From positions 1-64,000 of the forward strand of contig JAVBLK010000010.1 of NCBI GenBank assembly GCA_031553565.1: a DNA stretch of 64,000 bases, in the 5' to 3' direction. The position numbers and the translations under genes are program-made. The notes beneath the pieces are model-generated. The model was not told the DNA's origin. It did not search any database and saw only the letters and a list, made by a program, of their open reading frames with translations. Position 1 is the first letter of the stretch, and every line of letters starts with the position of its first letter. This stretch comes from JAVBLK01 sp031553565 (GTDB lineage: Bacteria; Bacillota; Clostridia; Christensenellales; DUVY01). Of this stretch, positions 1-9,984 are shown one piece after another.

Positions 1-180
1 TTATTATTATTTTTATGACGAAAACTCCATTGAATAAGCCTTTTCGGCTGCTTTCGGCATCTTTTAGCTTTAGCTTATAAATTCCCGCCTTGTCAATGCC
101 CCGGCATTGCCTGCGGCGGCAATTTAAAATCTGTATCAAAAATCTGTTCGAAATCAACTCGAGTATTTATTCATGTTTCC

Positions 181-1347
181 TTAATTTATGTTGCTTTTAA
201 AAGCCTTGACCGCCGTATACTGCGCGTCCTCCATCGAGTCGGCAAGATCTTTAATCAGCTCTTTTTGCGTGCTGGTCAGATTTTTCGGCGTCTCGACGTT
301 GACTGTGATAAACATATCGCCCCTGTCCTTACGCATAAACAGGCCGGTGCGCTCGGACTTCAGGATCTTGACGCCCTCGCGTTCGCGTTTTATTACCGTG
401 CCGCTCTGAAAGCCCGGCTCGATCTTTATCTCGACAAAGCTCTGGTCTTTTTTGAGGCACGGCACTTTTATCGTCGCGCCCAGTATCGCCTGGGTCATCG
501 TGATCGGGACCTTGATATACAGGTCGCTGCCCTTCCTCTGAAAAAGCTTGTGGTCGGAAACCTTGACCGCCAGCACCAGATTCCCGTTCTCGGCGCCGTT
601 TTTTCCCTGCTCGCCCTCGCGCATGACCGTAATTATCTGGCCGTTGTCGATCCCCTCGGGGATATCGACGCGCTTTATCACCGCGCGGCGTATCTGCCCC
701 GCCCCGCCGCACAAGCCGCATGCCTGCTTGACGATGCGCCCCTTGCCCTGGCAAGCCGGGCACACCCGTGTGTTTATCATCCGGCCGAACGCCGTGTCAC
801 GCGCCACCCTTTGCGAGCCCGTACCGCCGCACTGGGTGCATTGCGTGAACTCGGTGCCGTTTTTCGCGCCCGTCCCGCGGCATTCGGCGCACGCCTCGTT
901 CCGGTCGTACTTTATTTCTTTTGTAACGCCGAAAACCGCTTCCTCGAATGAAAGCGTTATATTTTTATAGATATCGGCGCCGTTATTGCTGGGCGCCTGG
1001 CCGCGGCCGCCGCCCCCGCCGAATATGTTGAAGAAGCCGCCGTCGCCGCCGAAAAGATCCTCGAATATCGACCCGCCGCCGCCCGAAAAATCAAAGCCGC
1101 CGCCCCCGCCGCCGAAGCCCTGGCCAGGGTCGGCGGTGCCGAACCTGTCATAATTGGCGCGCTTTTTCGGGTCGCCCAAAGTTTCGTATGCTTCGGAGAC
1201 CTCCTTGAATTTATTGGCCGCGTCGGGATTGTTTTTATTAAGGTCGGGATGGTACTGCTTCGCCAGCTTGCGGTATGCGGATTTAAGCTCCTCTTCCGAA
1301 GCAGTTTTCGATACCCCCAGAATATCGTAATATGATTTTCCTGCCAT
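181..1347 (-). CDS. dnaJ: Chaperone protein DnaJ (Hsp40)
   Basis: Co-chaperone that delivers unfolded proteins to DnaK and stimulates its ATPase in the cytosol. The 388-residue protein has the full type I layout: an N-terminal J domain with the HPD motif at residues 33-35, a Gly/Phe-rich linker (about 70-115), a zinc-binding domain with four CxxCxGxG-type motifs (CAECRGTG, CTQCGGTG, CPACQGKG, CGLCGGAG), and the C-terminal substrate-binding region. It is the last gene of the hrcA-grpE-dnaK-dnaJ cluster, 123 bp after dnaK. The length is normal for the family. Identity is secure from the motifs and the neighbours. Confidence 0.97.
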   Translation of the reverse strand: MAGKSYYDILGVSKTASEEELKSAYRKLAKQYHPDLNKNNPDAANKFKEVSEAYETLGDPKKRANYDRFGTADPGQGFGGGGGGFDFSGGGGSIFEDLFGGDGGFFNIFGGGGGRGQAPSNNGADIYKNITLSFEEAVFGVTKEIKYDRNEACAECRGTGAKNGTEFTQCTQCGGTGSQRVARDTAFGRMINTRVCPACQGKGRIVKQACGLCGGAGQIRRAVIKRVDIPEGIDNGQIITVMREGEQGKNGAENGNLVLAVKVSDHKLFQRKGSDLYIKVPITMTQAILGATIKVPCLKKDQSFVEIKIEPGFQSGTVIKREREGVKILKSERTGLFMRKDRGDMFITVNVETPKNLTSTQKELIKDLADSMEDAQYTAVKAFKSNIN

Positions 1348-1428
1348 TTTTGTTGTTTCTCACTTTAATGCATGTTGTATTGCGCGCCGGAAAACATCCA
1401 TTTCCTTCCGGTCGCAGCACAGAAAACA

Positions 1429-1455
1429 GGGCGCGTAAAAAACCTTTCCGCGCCC
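1429..1455 (-). other. Hairpin between dnaK and dnaJ
   Basis: GGGCGCG and CGCGCCC form a 7-bp stem around a 13-base loop in the dnaK-dnaJ gap. There is no clear T-run on the minus strand, so it is more likely a processing or stability element, or a weak attenuator, than a full terminator. Confidence 0.3.
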
Positions 1456-1470
1456 CGTTATCGTTTATAT

Positions 1471-3276
<1,806 letters not shown>

Positions 3277-3380
3277 AACTTTTCCTTTCAAGGGGGGCTA
3301 TGCCGCTTGCCCCTTTAAAATTTATTTTTCTTATTTATTTTCGTTTTTATGGGGCGGCGCGCCTACGCCCCCCTTTTGAC

Positions 3381-3462
3381 TCTACGGACATTTTTCTTTA
3401 AGTGAGCGTGCGCTTTAGGCCCGTCAAAAGAAAGTTGTCCGGCCAAAAAAGAAAGTAAGGTT
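3381..3462. repeat. Dispersed palindromic repeat, family D, copy 1
   Basis: About 80 bp in the grpE-dnaK gap that starts TCTACGGACATTTTTCTTT and continues to GTCCGGCCAAAAAAGAAA. The left arm GGAC-TTTTTCTTT pairs with the right arm AAAGAAA-GTCC, so a transcript would fold into a long imperfect hairpin. A second copy lies at 53011-53090. Confidence 0.75.
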
Positions 3463-3531
3463 GAAATGTCCAATGCCGTGCGGCTTGCCGCGTTCCTTTA
3501 TCAGTCGTATGCTTCCGGCACTTTTTATTTA

Positions 3532-4143
3532 TTATATACTTACCTTCACCATTGCATAGCGCAACACCTTGTCGCCCATCTTAAAGCCTTCCTGAAAAAC
3601 CTCGGTTATCTTGCCTTTCCCGTCCTCGGTTTCGGCTTCCTCATTCATAACCGCGTTATGAAAAGCGGGATCGAAGTCACTGCCCAGACTGTCTATCGTT
3701 TCTATCCCGAGGCTTTTAAAGGATTCGATAAGCGTTTGCATGATCATATTCAGGCCCTTAAGCGTATTCTCGTCCTTGATCATATTAAGCGCTTTTGTAA
3801 TGACGTCGTATACGGGCAGGATCTTCAATACGCCTTCGCAAAGCCCGTCCTGCCGCACCGCCGCCGACTGCTCCAGCGTGCGCTTCTTGTAGTTTTCAAA
3901 CTCGGCTTTCTGCCGCTGCGCAAGGGAAATGTAGGTATCCGCCTCGGCCTTTGCGTTATCAAGCTCGCTTTTAAGCACCTCTATCTCCAGCCCCAGCTCG
4001 GCGACCTTTTCTTTTAAGCTTGTCTTGTGCCGGGCTTCCTCGCCCGCGGCGGGAGCGGGAGGCTGTTCATCAGCCCCGGGATTCTTTGCCAGCGGCTGGC
4101 CGTCCTCGTCAAAGGATATCGTTTTCAGTTCGTCGTCGTTCAT
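3532..4143 (-). CDS. grpE: Nucleotide exchange factor GrpE
   Basis: Releases ADP from DnaK during the chaperone cycle. The 203-residue protein has an acidic, Pro/Ala-rich disordered N-terminus (about 1-45), a long coiled coil (about 45-100, including the family-typical RQKAEFENYKKRT), and the C-terminal beta domain with LGSDFDPAFHNAV and a final VLRYAMVKVS strand. It lies 71 bp downstream of hrcA and is separated from dnaK by a 255-bp gap holding repeat D. Confidence 0.96.
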   Translation of the reverse strand: MNDDELKTISFDEDGQPLAKNPGADEQPPAPAAGEEARHKTSLKEKVAELGLEIEVLKSELDNAKAEADTYISLAQRQKAEFENYKKRTLEQSAAVRQDGLCEGVLKILPVYDVITKALNMIKDENTLKGLNMIMQTLIESFKSLGIETIDSLGSDFDPAFHNAVMNEEAETEDGKGKITEVFQEGFKMGDKVLRYAMVKVSI

Positions 4144-4214
4144 TTTCTGATATTTTCTCCGAAAGTTTTTTCTTGTCAGGGCGCGCGGCCAAAAGCTCCC
4201 TGCGGCCGTCTTTC

Positions 4215-5294
4215 TTATTCCTTTTCATCTTCCTTGTCTGCGCCGCCGAGATTTACGTCCCGCAGCTGCCCCTTGTGCAGCGGCAGGCTGCTTATGACCT
4301 TGCCGATCGAGTCAAGGACCGATATCACCAGCGGATAGTCCATCCTGATCGGGCCGATAACGCCTTGTGTGCCGACGGTCTTGCCGTCTATCGAGTAATT
4401 GGCCGTCACGATCGCGCAGTCCTCAAGGCCGCCGCCCGCCGCGCTGCCGATCTTTATCGAAAAATCCATTTCGCCCGATTCTTTGATAAGCGGATACAGC
4501 TTTTCGCGCGCGTCCAGCACCTGGAACAGCGTCTTGGCCTTGTTGACGTCGCTGTACTCGGGGTAATCAAGCAGCTTCGAGCTGCCCTCAAGCATCACCC
4601 TGCCCTCGTCCGTATCCTCGTCCGAAAAGTAATGCTCCAATATCTCGGTCACATATGCGTAAAACGTCCTGTAGCTTTCTATTTCCTCTTTGATCGCGTT
4701 ATCGGGGTCAAGCACCTCGAAAAGCGGCCTGTTGTAAAAAGCCTTCGATATAAACTTGGCGGCGGCGGATAAGTATTCTTCTGAAATGCTCTCGTCCAGT
4801 TCTACCACCGTGTCCTTTATGACGCCGCCGTCAGTCACTATCACGACCAGCATAGAATACGGGTCCAGGGAAACGAACTTGATATTTTTTACTAACGCGT
4901 CATGCATTTTCGGCATGACCGTAACAGATGTGTAATTCGTGATCTCGGACAGCACCTTAGCCGTCTTTTTTAAGACATCCTCTATCTCGCCGATCTGCGC
5001 GCTGAAATATTTCTTGATGACGTTCAGCTCCGACCGCGTCAGCTTCCTTCTGGGCATCAGCTTATCGACGTAAAGCTTATACGCGTCCGAGGTCGGCACG
5101 CGCCCGCTGGAGGTATGCGGCTGGACAAGATAGCCCATTTCTTCCAAGGCGGACAGCTCGTTCCTGATGGTCGCCGAGGACAGGCCGGGCATATGCTTTT
5201 CCGCCAGCTCCTTACTGGAGACCGGCACGGCGGTATTGATATAATTATCGACTACCGCGCGGAGTATTTTTTCCTTCCTTGCCGACAGCGCCAT
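4215..5294 (-). CDS. hrcA: Heat-inducible transcription repressor HrcA
   Basis: Represses class I heat-shock genes by binding CIRCE operators; its activity depends on the GroEL chaperone in known systems. The 359-residue protein starts with a winged-helix domain (residues about 1-75, SSATIRNELSALEEMGYL as recognition region, followed by the family signature QPHTSSGRVPT), then the GAF-like dimerisation/inserted domain and the C-terminal GPIRMDYP segment. It is the first gene of the operon. A CIRCE-like repeat lies in its promoter, so it should control its own operon. Confidence 0.96.
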   Translation of the reverse strand: MALSARKEKILRAVVDNYINTAVPVSSKELAEKHMPGLSSATIRNELSALEEMGYLVQPHTSSGRVPTSDAYKLYVDKLMPRRKLTRSELNVIKKYFSAQIGEIEDVLKKTAKVLSEITNYTSVTVMPKMHDALVKNIKFVSLDPYSMLVVIVTDGGVIKDTVVELDESISEEYLSAAAKFISKAFYNRPLFEVLDPDNAIKEEIESYRTFYAYVTEILEHYFSDEDTDEGRVMLEGSSKLLDYPEYSDVNKAKTLFQVLDAREKLYPLIKESGEMDFSIKIGSAAGGGLEDCAIVTANYSIDGKTVGTQGVIGPIRMDYPLVISVLDSIGKVISSLPLHKGQLRDVNLGGADKEDEKE

Positions 5295-5367
5295 TTCTTT
5301 TTTTACAGCAGCAGATGTATTTATGACGGCACTTCAACGGCTGCTTAGCAAACCTCTCTTCAGTTTA

Positions 5368-5428
5368 TTAGCAATCAACATCATTGACTGCTAGCACTAA
5401 TATAACAAAGACAGTATATGCCTGTCAA
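5368..5428 (-). promoter_or_regulatory. hrcA promoter with CIRCE-like operator
   Basis: On the minus strand TTGACA (5423-5428) and TATATT (5399-5404) are spaced by 18 bp. Immediately downstream, TTAGCAATC-N9-GACTGCTAG (5368-5394) matches the CIRCE layout TTAGCACTC-N9-GAGTGCTAA with the right 9-bp spacer and three changed positions. Position just after the -10 box fits repression by HrcA. Confidence 0.88.
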
Positions 5429-5477
5429 GCCTTTTTATTCACAATTTTGTTACGTGAGGGCCGGGAAAGGATACAAA

Positions 5478-5543
5478 TAGTGGCTTCGCCACGTTTATCA
5501 GGCCGCAGCTTTAAATAATTTCTACTGCGATTTTTCCCAGGAT
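5478..5543. repeat. Dispersed repeat, family B, copy 1
   Basis: About 66 bp running from AGTGGCTTCGCCACG through TTTATCAGGCCGCAGC to CTGCGATTTTTCCCAGGAT. It begins with a small perfect hairpin, GTGGC-TTC-GCCAC. Near-identical copies lie at 5550-5615 and 7014-7079. Confidence 0.8.
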
Positions 5544-5549
5544 AGAACA

Positions 5550-5615
5550 ATAGTGGCTTCGCCGCGTTTATCAGGCCGCGGCTTTCAATATTTTCTACTG
5601 CGATTTTTCCCAGGA
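5550..5615. repeat. Dispersed repeat, family B, copy 2
   Basis: Second copy, directly adjacent to the first in the same orientation with only a few bases between. The hairpin here reads GTGGCTTCGCCGC, so one stem base has changed. Confidence 0.8.
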
Positions 5616-5618
5616 TTC

Positions 5619-5648
5619 AAAAAAAGCCGGGGAATCATTCCTCCGGCC
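5619..5648 (-). terminator. Rho-independent terminator of the ECF S-component gene
   Basis: On the minus strand, GCCGGAGGAAT pairs with ATTCCCCGGC and is followed directly by seven T residues (positions 5625 down to 5619). Confidence 0.8.
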
Positions 5649-5742
5649 CTATAAAAAAGATTGTTTTTCTTTGAAAGATTTGCTTCTCCCGCCGCTTTTT
5701 CTTTCACCGTCAAGGCTCCCTTGCGGAAAAAGGCGGCAGCCT

Positions 5743-6294
5743 CTATGGCTCCGGCTTTTCGGTGCCGTATTCTATCCTGATCTTTTTCAATACGACAGTC
5801 AGAAACACTCCCAGCGGGATGCCTATCACGCTCTGGATAAGGCCGATCAAAAAATTTATCAGTACAAAGGTGAACGCGGCGTCCGAGATAAGCCCTGCGA
5901 AAAGGAACTCGAACAGTAAATACGCGCCCTGCATAAACAACGACGCCAGTATAAAGGCGAAGGACATCATCCATATTCTTTTATTTTTGCGCGTAAGCAA
6001 AACTACTATCAGCGCCATTATCCCCTTTATGATAAACGTTGGGATCATATAGATCGAATAACCGTTTATCAGGTCGGCAAGCGCGCTGCCCGCCGCCGCG
6101 GCAGGGATGGCGTACCACCCGGTTATTATGCATGCGGCAAATATGACCGCATCGCCCAGGTGGATATAGCCCAGCCCGCCCGGTATTGGCAGCTTGACCA
6201 GTGTCAGCAGCATAATGAATGCCGCAAAAAGCCCCGAAAGCGCAAGCTTTCTGGTCTTTGAATCTTTTTCCGCAACGTTATTTATGTTTGGCAT
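5743..6294 (-). CDS. ECF transporter S component (substrate-binding membrane subunit)
   Basis: Integral membrane protein expected to capture a vitamin or similar micronutrient and to dock with a shared ECF energising module (not encoded nearby). About six hydrophobic helices are visible, with an early LALSGLFAAFIMLL helix, the small-residue GWYAIPAAAAGSALADL segment typical of S components, and a basic C-terminal tail. The substrate cannot be told. The start is uncertain: ATG at 6294 sits 6 bases after a plausible -10 and would be leaderless; ATG at 6312 and TTG at 6330 are alternatives, none with a convincing ribosome-binding site. It is monocistronic, with its own terminator. Confidence 0.8.
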   Translation of the reverse strand: MPNINNVAEKDSKTRKLALSGLFAAFIMLLTLVKLPIPGGLGYIHLGDAVIFAACIITGWYAIPAAAAGSALADLINGYSIYMIPTFIIKGIMALIVVLLTRKNKRIWMMSFAFILASLFMQGAYLLFEFLFAGLISDAAFTFVLINFLIGLIQSVIGIPLGVFLTVVLKKIRIEYGTEKPEP

Positions 6295-6300
6295 GGCAAA

Positions 6301-6330
6301 AGGATAACTCATAATAATTATATTTGTCAA
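6301..6330 (-). promoter_or_regulatory. Candidate promoter of the ECF S-component gene
   Basis: TTGACA (6325-6330) and TATCCT (6301-6306) are spaced by 18 bp on the minus strand, and the ATG at 6294 begins 7 bases past the -10 box. The -35 is perfect; the -10 matches four of six positions. Confidence 0.45.
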
Positions 6331-6433
6331 TCATCGCCGGGCGGATAGTACATTTGCCGCCCGAAAAGAATATTATGATGTATATCAAATGTATTTTTCC
6401 CGAATCGGGAAAAAAATCAGGGGGAATAAAACT

Positions 6434-6820
6434 ATGCCGGACGGATTACTAAAAAACATCGGTGCCTTAGACGGGCTTTATGACTCAAAACAATTGATCC
6501 TGAATACTTCCGAGGCCGAGACTATTTTGGTCAACGGCCTTACCGCGGTAAAGACTGCGAATAAGGCGGTGTGGGTAAACGGCGAACTGGACTATACCGT
6601 CCTAATCACTAACAACGCGGAATTTGCGTTTGAAAATCCTGTCTTTAACGATACACTGCAGATTGCGGATATCGACCTTGTGCCGGACAGCGTGACTTAT
6701 AACAGCGCGGCGATCCCGTATGATTACAATGACACTACCGGCTTACTTGAAGTAGACCTTCCGACTATCGGGACCGGCGCAAGCGGCACGCTTGCCTTCA
6801 AGGTAAGGCGCAAGATATAA
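6434..6820 (+). CDS. Small DUF11-like single-domain protein
   Basis: A 128-residue protein of unknown role. The segment from about residue 40 (KTANKAVWVNGELDYTVLI, then TNNAEFAFENPVFNDTL) resembles a single DUF11-type beta-sandwich repeat, a fold normally found in large surface or spore-coat proteins of Bacillota. No signal peptide, membrane helix or sorting motif is visible, which is odd for that fold. The start at 6434 is chosen because CAGGGGGAA sits at correct spacing upstream. It is an orphan gene, divergent from the ECF gene and with repeat family B on both sides of the pair. Confidence 0.7.
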   Translation: MPDGLLKNIGALDGLYDSKQLILNTSEAETILVNGLTAVKTANKAVWVNGELDYTVLITNNAEFAFENPVFNDTLQIADIDLVPDSVTYNSAAIPYDYNDTTGLLEVDLPTIGTGASGTLAFKVRRKI

Positions 6821-7013
6821 GTGAAATGGGGACGATCTTTAACATCGCTGAAATCGGCAACAAAACGCTTTCAGTCCGCACAAACCTGTGCACAGTAAAA
6901 ACTGCGTTCGGGAAAGGCAGTATCAGGGTAACCGCTTGGAGCAGCACAAAGCGTTTTGTCTGCCCGGACGGCAGACTGAGAAAACACCCGGACAGCACGA
7001 TGTCAGACTGAGA

Positions 7014-7079
7014 AGTGGCTTCGCCACGTTTATCAGGCCGCGGCTTTTAATGTTTTCTACTGCGATTTTTCCTAGGATA
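7014..7079. repeat. Dispersed repeat, family B, copy 3
   Basis: Same orientation and nearly the same sequence as the copies at 5478 and 5550. It lies in the 339-bp gap between the DUF11-like gene and the end of the phage cassette; nothing else but the terminator beyond it was recognised in this gap. Confidence 0.8.
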
Positions 7080-7083
7080 TGAG

Positions 7084-7118
7084 AAAAAGGAGAGAGCCGG
7101 ACTCCGGCCCTCTCCTTT
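7084..7118 (-). terminator. Terminator at the end of the phage structural cassette
   Basis: AAAGGAGAG and CTCTCCTTT, plus an inner GCCGGA/TCCGGC, form a long stem. On the minus strand it is followed by a T-rich run, placing it 42 bp after the last cassette gene. Confidence 0.8.
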
Positions 7119-7159
7119 CGCAGCTGTTTGCGTCCGCATCACCGAAAGCCTTCCTTACG

Positions 7160-8161
7160 CTATTTCCTGCTCTTTTGCTCGGCCAGCATCTTGTCGTAGC
7201 CGCTCTTGCCCAGCTGCTCCTGATAAAAAGACTTTTTATTCTCCAAATCCTTTACCGCGTCTGCCGCCGCCATGTTGTACAGGTGATCCGATACTGCCGC
7301 GTATTTCTCGGCATAGATCTGCTGCTGCATCTTTACAACAAGCTCTTTTTCAGCGATTTCCGCATTTTTTTCGAACAGGCCGGAATCCAGCGCGGAGTCG
7401 GTCTTGGCATAGTCGAGGCCGTAGTCGGCGTTCTGTGTTTTCAAATTGTTGTTGTATTTAATGACCTCATCCAGCCGCTCCCGCCGCTCTTCCTTCTGCT
7501 TTTGGATCTCTGTGGAAAGCTTTGCGGCGTACAGCACATCGAACTCGTCCAGCGCGTCGAGCCGCTCGGTCTCTAAATCCGCGATTTTTTGGTCGATGGC
7601 GTACAGCCCGTCGATAAGGCTCTCTGCCGCATCTGCCTTTGCCCCGGCCTTTGACGCCTCCAGCGCATTCAGCTTGTTTACGATTATGGACGAGCGCGCA
7701 AGGCCGCGCTTTAAAGCGTCGCTTGAGCTGCTCTGCTTTGCCGCGTCATAGGCCGAGTCGATCTCCTGCTGCTTTTTTAACGCCGCATCGCTTAACCCGG
7801 CTTTTGACGATGTAAGGTCGGCGCGGCTCCTTGCCGCGCTGTCGTTGATCTGGCTTGCGCCTGAGAGCCTGTATTCTTTTAGCGCGTCCTCGGCGTATTT
7901 CTTTATCTCGTCGTCCGTAAGCGGCGTATAGCTTAATTCCGTATAGTCCACGCTTTTTGGTAAGTTATAGGCGTTAGTGCCGTAAAGGTCGAACCGGCTG
8001 TCTATTTTTGCAAGCTCTTCCTCCAGCTTTTTCTGCGGCGTGGACGCATAGGGGCCTAAAAGCTCCGGGACGGCGGCCTTCTGCGGATTGAGCAGTATCT
8101 GCGATATCCCGGTTTTCAGCCCGCTGCTCAGTCCTGAATTAAGTTTTGTTGTTATGCTCAT
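7160..8161 (-). CDS. Coiled-coil phage virion protein, possible internal or tail protein
   Basis: A 333-residue protein without a recognised family. It is Ala, Glu and Lys rich and largely helical, with long heptad-like stretches (about 95-150 and 165-330), and an N-terminal Gly/Ser/Leu region. It is the last gene of the cassette. In podoviruses the genes after the tail nozzle often encode internal or ejection proteins, so that is the most likely role, but this is inference from position and shape. No enzymatic motif is visible. Confidence 0.6.
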   Translation of the reverse strand: MSITTKLNSGLSSGLKTGISQILLNPQKAAVPELLGPYASTPQKKLEEELAKIDSRFDLYGTNAYNLPKSVDYTELSYTPLTDDEIKKYAEDALKEYRLSGASQINDSAARSRADLTSSKAGLSDAALKKQQEIDSAYDAAKQSSSSDALKRGLARSSIIVNKLNALEASKAGAKADAAESLIDGLYAIDQKIADLETERLDALDEFDVLYAAKLSTEIQKQKEERRERLDEVIKYNNNLKTQNADYGLDYAKTDSALDSGLFEKNAEIAEKELVVKMQQQIYAEKYAAVSDHLYNMAAADAVKDLENKKSFYQEQLGKSGYDKMLAEQKSRK

Positions 8162-8273
8162 ATGTTCAGACCTCCGGTATAGTATTTTTTGTATATCCTC
8201 TGCCTTGCCCTTAAGTTTATCCGCCTCAGACGGGCAAGGGACGGCAGCGCGTTTGTTTGCATCCTGCCCATTT

Positions 8274-8510
8274 CTAGTAACATATCATCTCACTCCCTTT
8301 TATGCCGATCGTCTTGAGCCGGGTGACGGCGGCGCGGTCATAGAGCATACCTGTGCCCGTCCCGCCGGAAAGCTCACCGCTAGACAGATCCAGCGTTTTC
8401 TTCGAGATGCCGCTGCCGTTATTATAATAAAAGTCGATCACGCCCGCATTGTATACTGCGTTGACCTTTTTGACCGCTCCTATTTTATAGTAACCTTTTT
8501 TTATGACCAT
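8274..8510 (-). CDS. Small hypothetical protein of the phage cassette
   Basis: A 78-residue protein of unknown role, predicted mostly beta, with a Gly/Ser-rich middle (SSGELSGGTGTG). Its start lies one base after the end of the preceding gene, so it is translated as part of the structural operon. There is no signal peptide or membrane segment. It could be a small decoration or tail component. Confidence 0.6.
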   Translation of the reverse strand: MVIKKGYYKIGAVKKVNAVYNAGVIDFYYNNGSGISKKTLDLSSGELSGGTGTGMLYDRAAVTRLKTIGIKGSEMICY

Positions 8511-8511
8511 A

Positions 8512-8967
8512 TTATGTTTCCGCCTCCGTAAGAGTTATTACCGCCTCGGTTTTCCCCGCAAGCGCCGGCATGTTAAGGATATCCGCGACGGCGTTTCCGG
8601 AAAGCATCAGCCGCACCGAGCCCGCCGTCCCGCCGGTAAGGCCAAGGCGTATCACCGCGCCGCGCTCATTGACCACAAGCGTGCCGGTAAGCGTCTGGCC
8701 TGTCAGGGTCCCGGTCAGCACGCACGCCGCGCAGGGTATCTGCTTAAAGGCAACATTTTTCACGCCGAACAGGTAATCTATCAAAAGGTTTCCGCCCGCG
8801 GCAAAGGTTATATTTGCGCCGGCTCTTATCCGTTCCTCGGCATAGCCCTTATCGCCGCCCTCGAACTCAATGTGCTTCCTTGCAAAATACGCGCCGTATT
8901 CCGCATCGTTGTTCCTAGTCTCCACGGTCATGCGGTTTACTGCGCGGCCATTGAATATTTGTTTCAT
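8512..8967 (-). CDS. Hypothetical tail-region protein
   Basis: A 151-residue protein that I do not recognise. Its second half is a Thr/Gly-rich beta pattern (VLTGTLTGQTLTGTLVV followed by RLGLTGGTAGSVRLML) suggestive of a small beta-sandwich like those in phage fibres or in host-attachment proteins. It overlaps the preceding gene by 4 bp, which shows translational coupling within the cassette. Confidence 0.6.
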   Translation of the reverse strand: MKQIFNGRAVNRMTVETRNNDAEYGAYFARKHIEFEGGDKGYAEERIRAGANITFAAGGNLLIDYLFGVKNVAFKQIPCAACVLTGTLTGQTLTGTLVVNERGAVIRLGLTGGTAGSVRLMLSGNAVADILNMPALAGKTEAVITLTEAET

Positions 8968-9977
8968 ACCGCCTCCGCCGCCGCCGAGAACGTCCGCGTC
9001 TTTACCGACACGACCGGTATATATTCGGCCTCGATAAGTATGCTTTCGCCCGTAATATCAGTCAAAACGAACATTGCCTCCCGCGCGCCGATGACGGCGC
9101 AGCATTCTTTCAGCATATGCGACGGCAGGAGCGGCGCCGGGCGGCAGATGTAGTCGTCGTTCACCTCGCAGTAGTACGCCTTGTTGCCGCGTATAAAGAT
9201 TATATTGAACGCGCCGTCTACGCCCTTTATGGGCGCGGCGCAAGCATACGTTATGCCGCCCGCCCGGTCGACGATCCTTCCGCCCGAGTTTTCGTTCAGC
9301 TCGTAAAGCACGCCGTTTTGTATAGTTATCTGCTTAAGCGCGTATTTTAAGCCGTTTTTTTGCGTCAGCGTCAGCGCGGTCTTGCCCAGCGTTCCGGGAT
9401 TGTACAGGTTGCGCCAGGTCGCGCCGCTGTCGTTTGTTATGCGCGTCGCGCCGGACGGTATGCTGTACACCGCGTACATCACGCTGTTTTCGTCCACGCA
9501 CACCGACAGGAAGTTGTCCGCGTCCATAAAGGCGACCCCTGTTCCCGACACGCAATAATCGCAGGATATTATCTGCCTGCCCGTAAACCCCTCGAACCTT
9601 GCGGTTACGGTATGCGCGCCGGCAGAAAGCTCGCCGCAGCCCGAAAAAAACAGCTCGCCGCCGTCCGCCGCAGCAGACGTTGTGCCGCCCGAAAGCAGCG
9701 TCCCGCCCGCGTAAAAATGGATCGAGCCCTCTGTCCTGCCCGCCCCCGCGCCCAGCCTTATCCTGAATTCGAAATGGACGGCGCCGGCGGCGGTATCCAA
9801 TGTAAACAAGTCGGAGCTGTAAAGATATGCCGCCGCCGCGTTGATGTTTTTCACGCCGCGTATCGATCTGTATATTTCCGCCGCCTTGCTTTTCCTGCCC
9901 TCAAGCGCGGCGATACGCTTGCTCAGGTCGTCGGTTTTAAGATAGGCAAGCTTGCCGTAATCGGTCGTTTCTTCCAT
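8964..9977 (-). CDS. Phage tail-associated protein, possible fibre or adhesin
   Basis: A 337-residue protein. A short helical N-terminus (about 1-50, with DLSKRIAALEGRKSKAAEIY) precedes a beta-rich body with many Gly, Ser and aromatic residues (EFRIRLGAGAGRTEGSIHFYAGG). This layout fits a protein anchored on the virion through its N-terminus and exposing a beta domain, such as a fibre or receptor-binding protein. No family was recognised. It lies 7 bp after the nozzle-like gene, in the same operon. Confidence 0.6.
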   Translation of the reverse strand: MEETTDYGKLAYLKTDDLSKRIAALEGRKSKAAEIYRSIRGVKNINAAAAYLYSSDLFTLDTAAGAVHFEFRIRLGAGAGRTEGSIHFYAGGTLLSGGTTSAAADGGELFFSGCGELSAGAHTVTARFEGFTGRQIISCDYCVSGTGVAFMDADNFLSVCVDENSVMYAVYSIPSGATRITNDSGATWRNLYNPGTLGKTALTLTQKNGLKYALKQITIQNGVLYELNENSGGRIVDRAGGITYACAAPIKGVDGAFNIIFIRGNKAYYCEVNDDYICRPAPLLPSHMLKECCAVIGAREAMFVLTDITGESILIEAEYIPVVSVKTRTFSAAAEAV

Positions 9978-9984
9978 ATGCCGC

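Noticed and set aside
5585..5974. 129-codon minus-strand frame overlapping the ECF gene end
   Set aside because: It runs through the terminator and repeat B and is out of frame with the clear membrane protein.
6826..7011. 61-codon frame on the plus strand after the DUF11-like gene
   Set aside because: No ribosome-binding site, no motif, low-complexity basic composition and no conservation evidence available.
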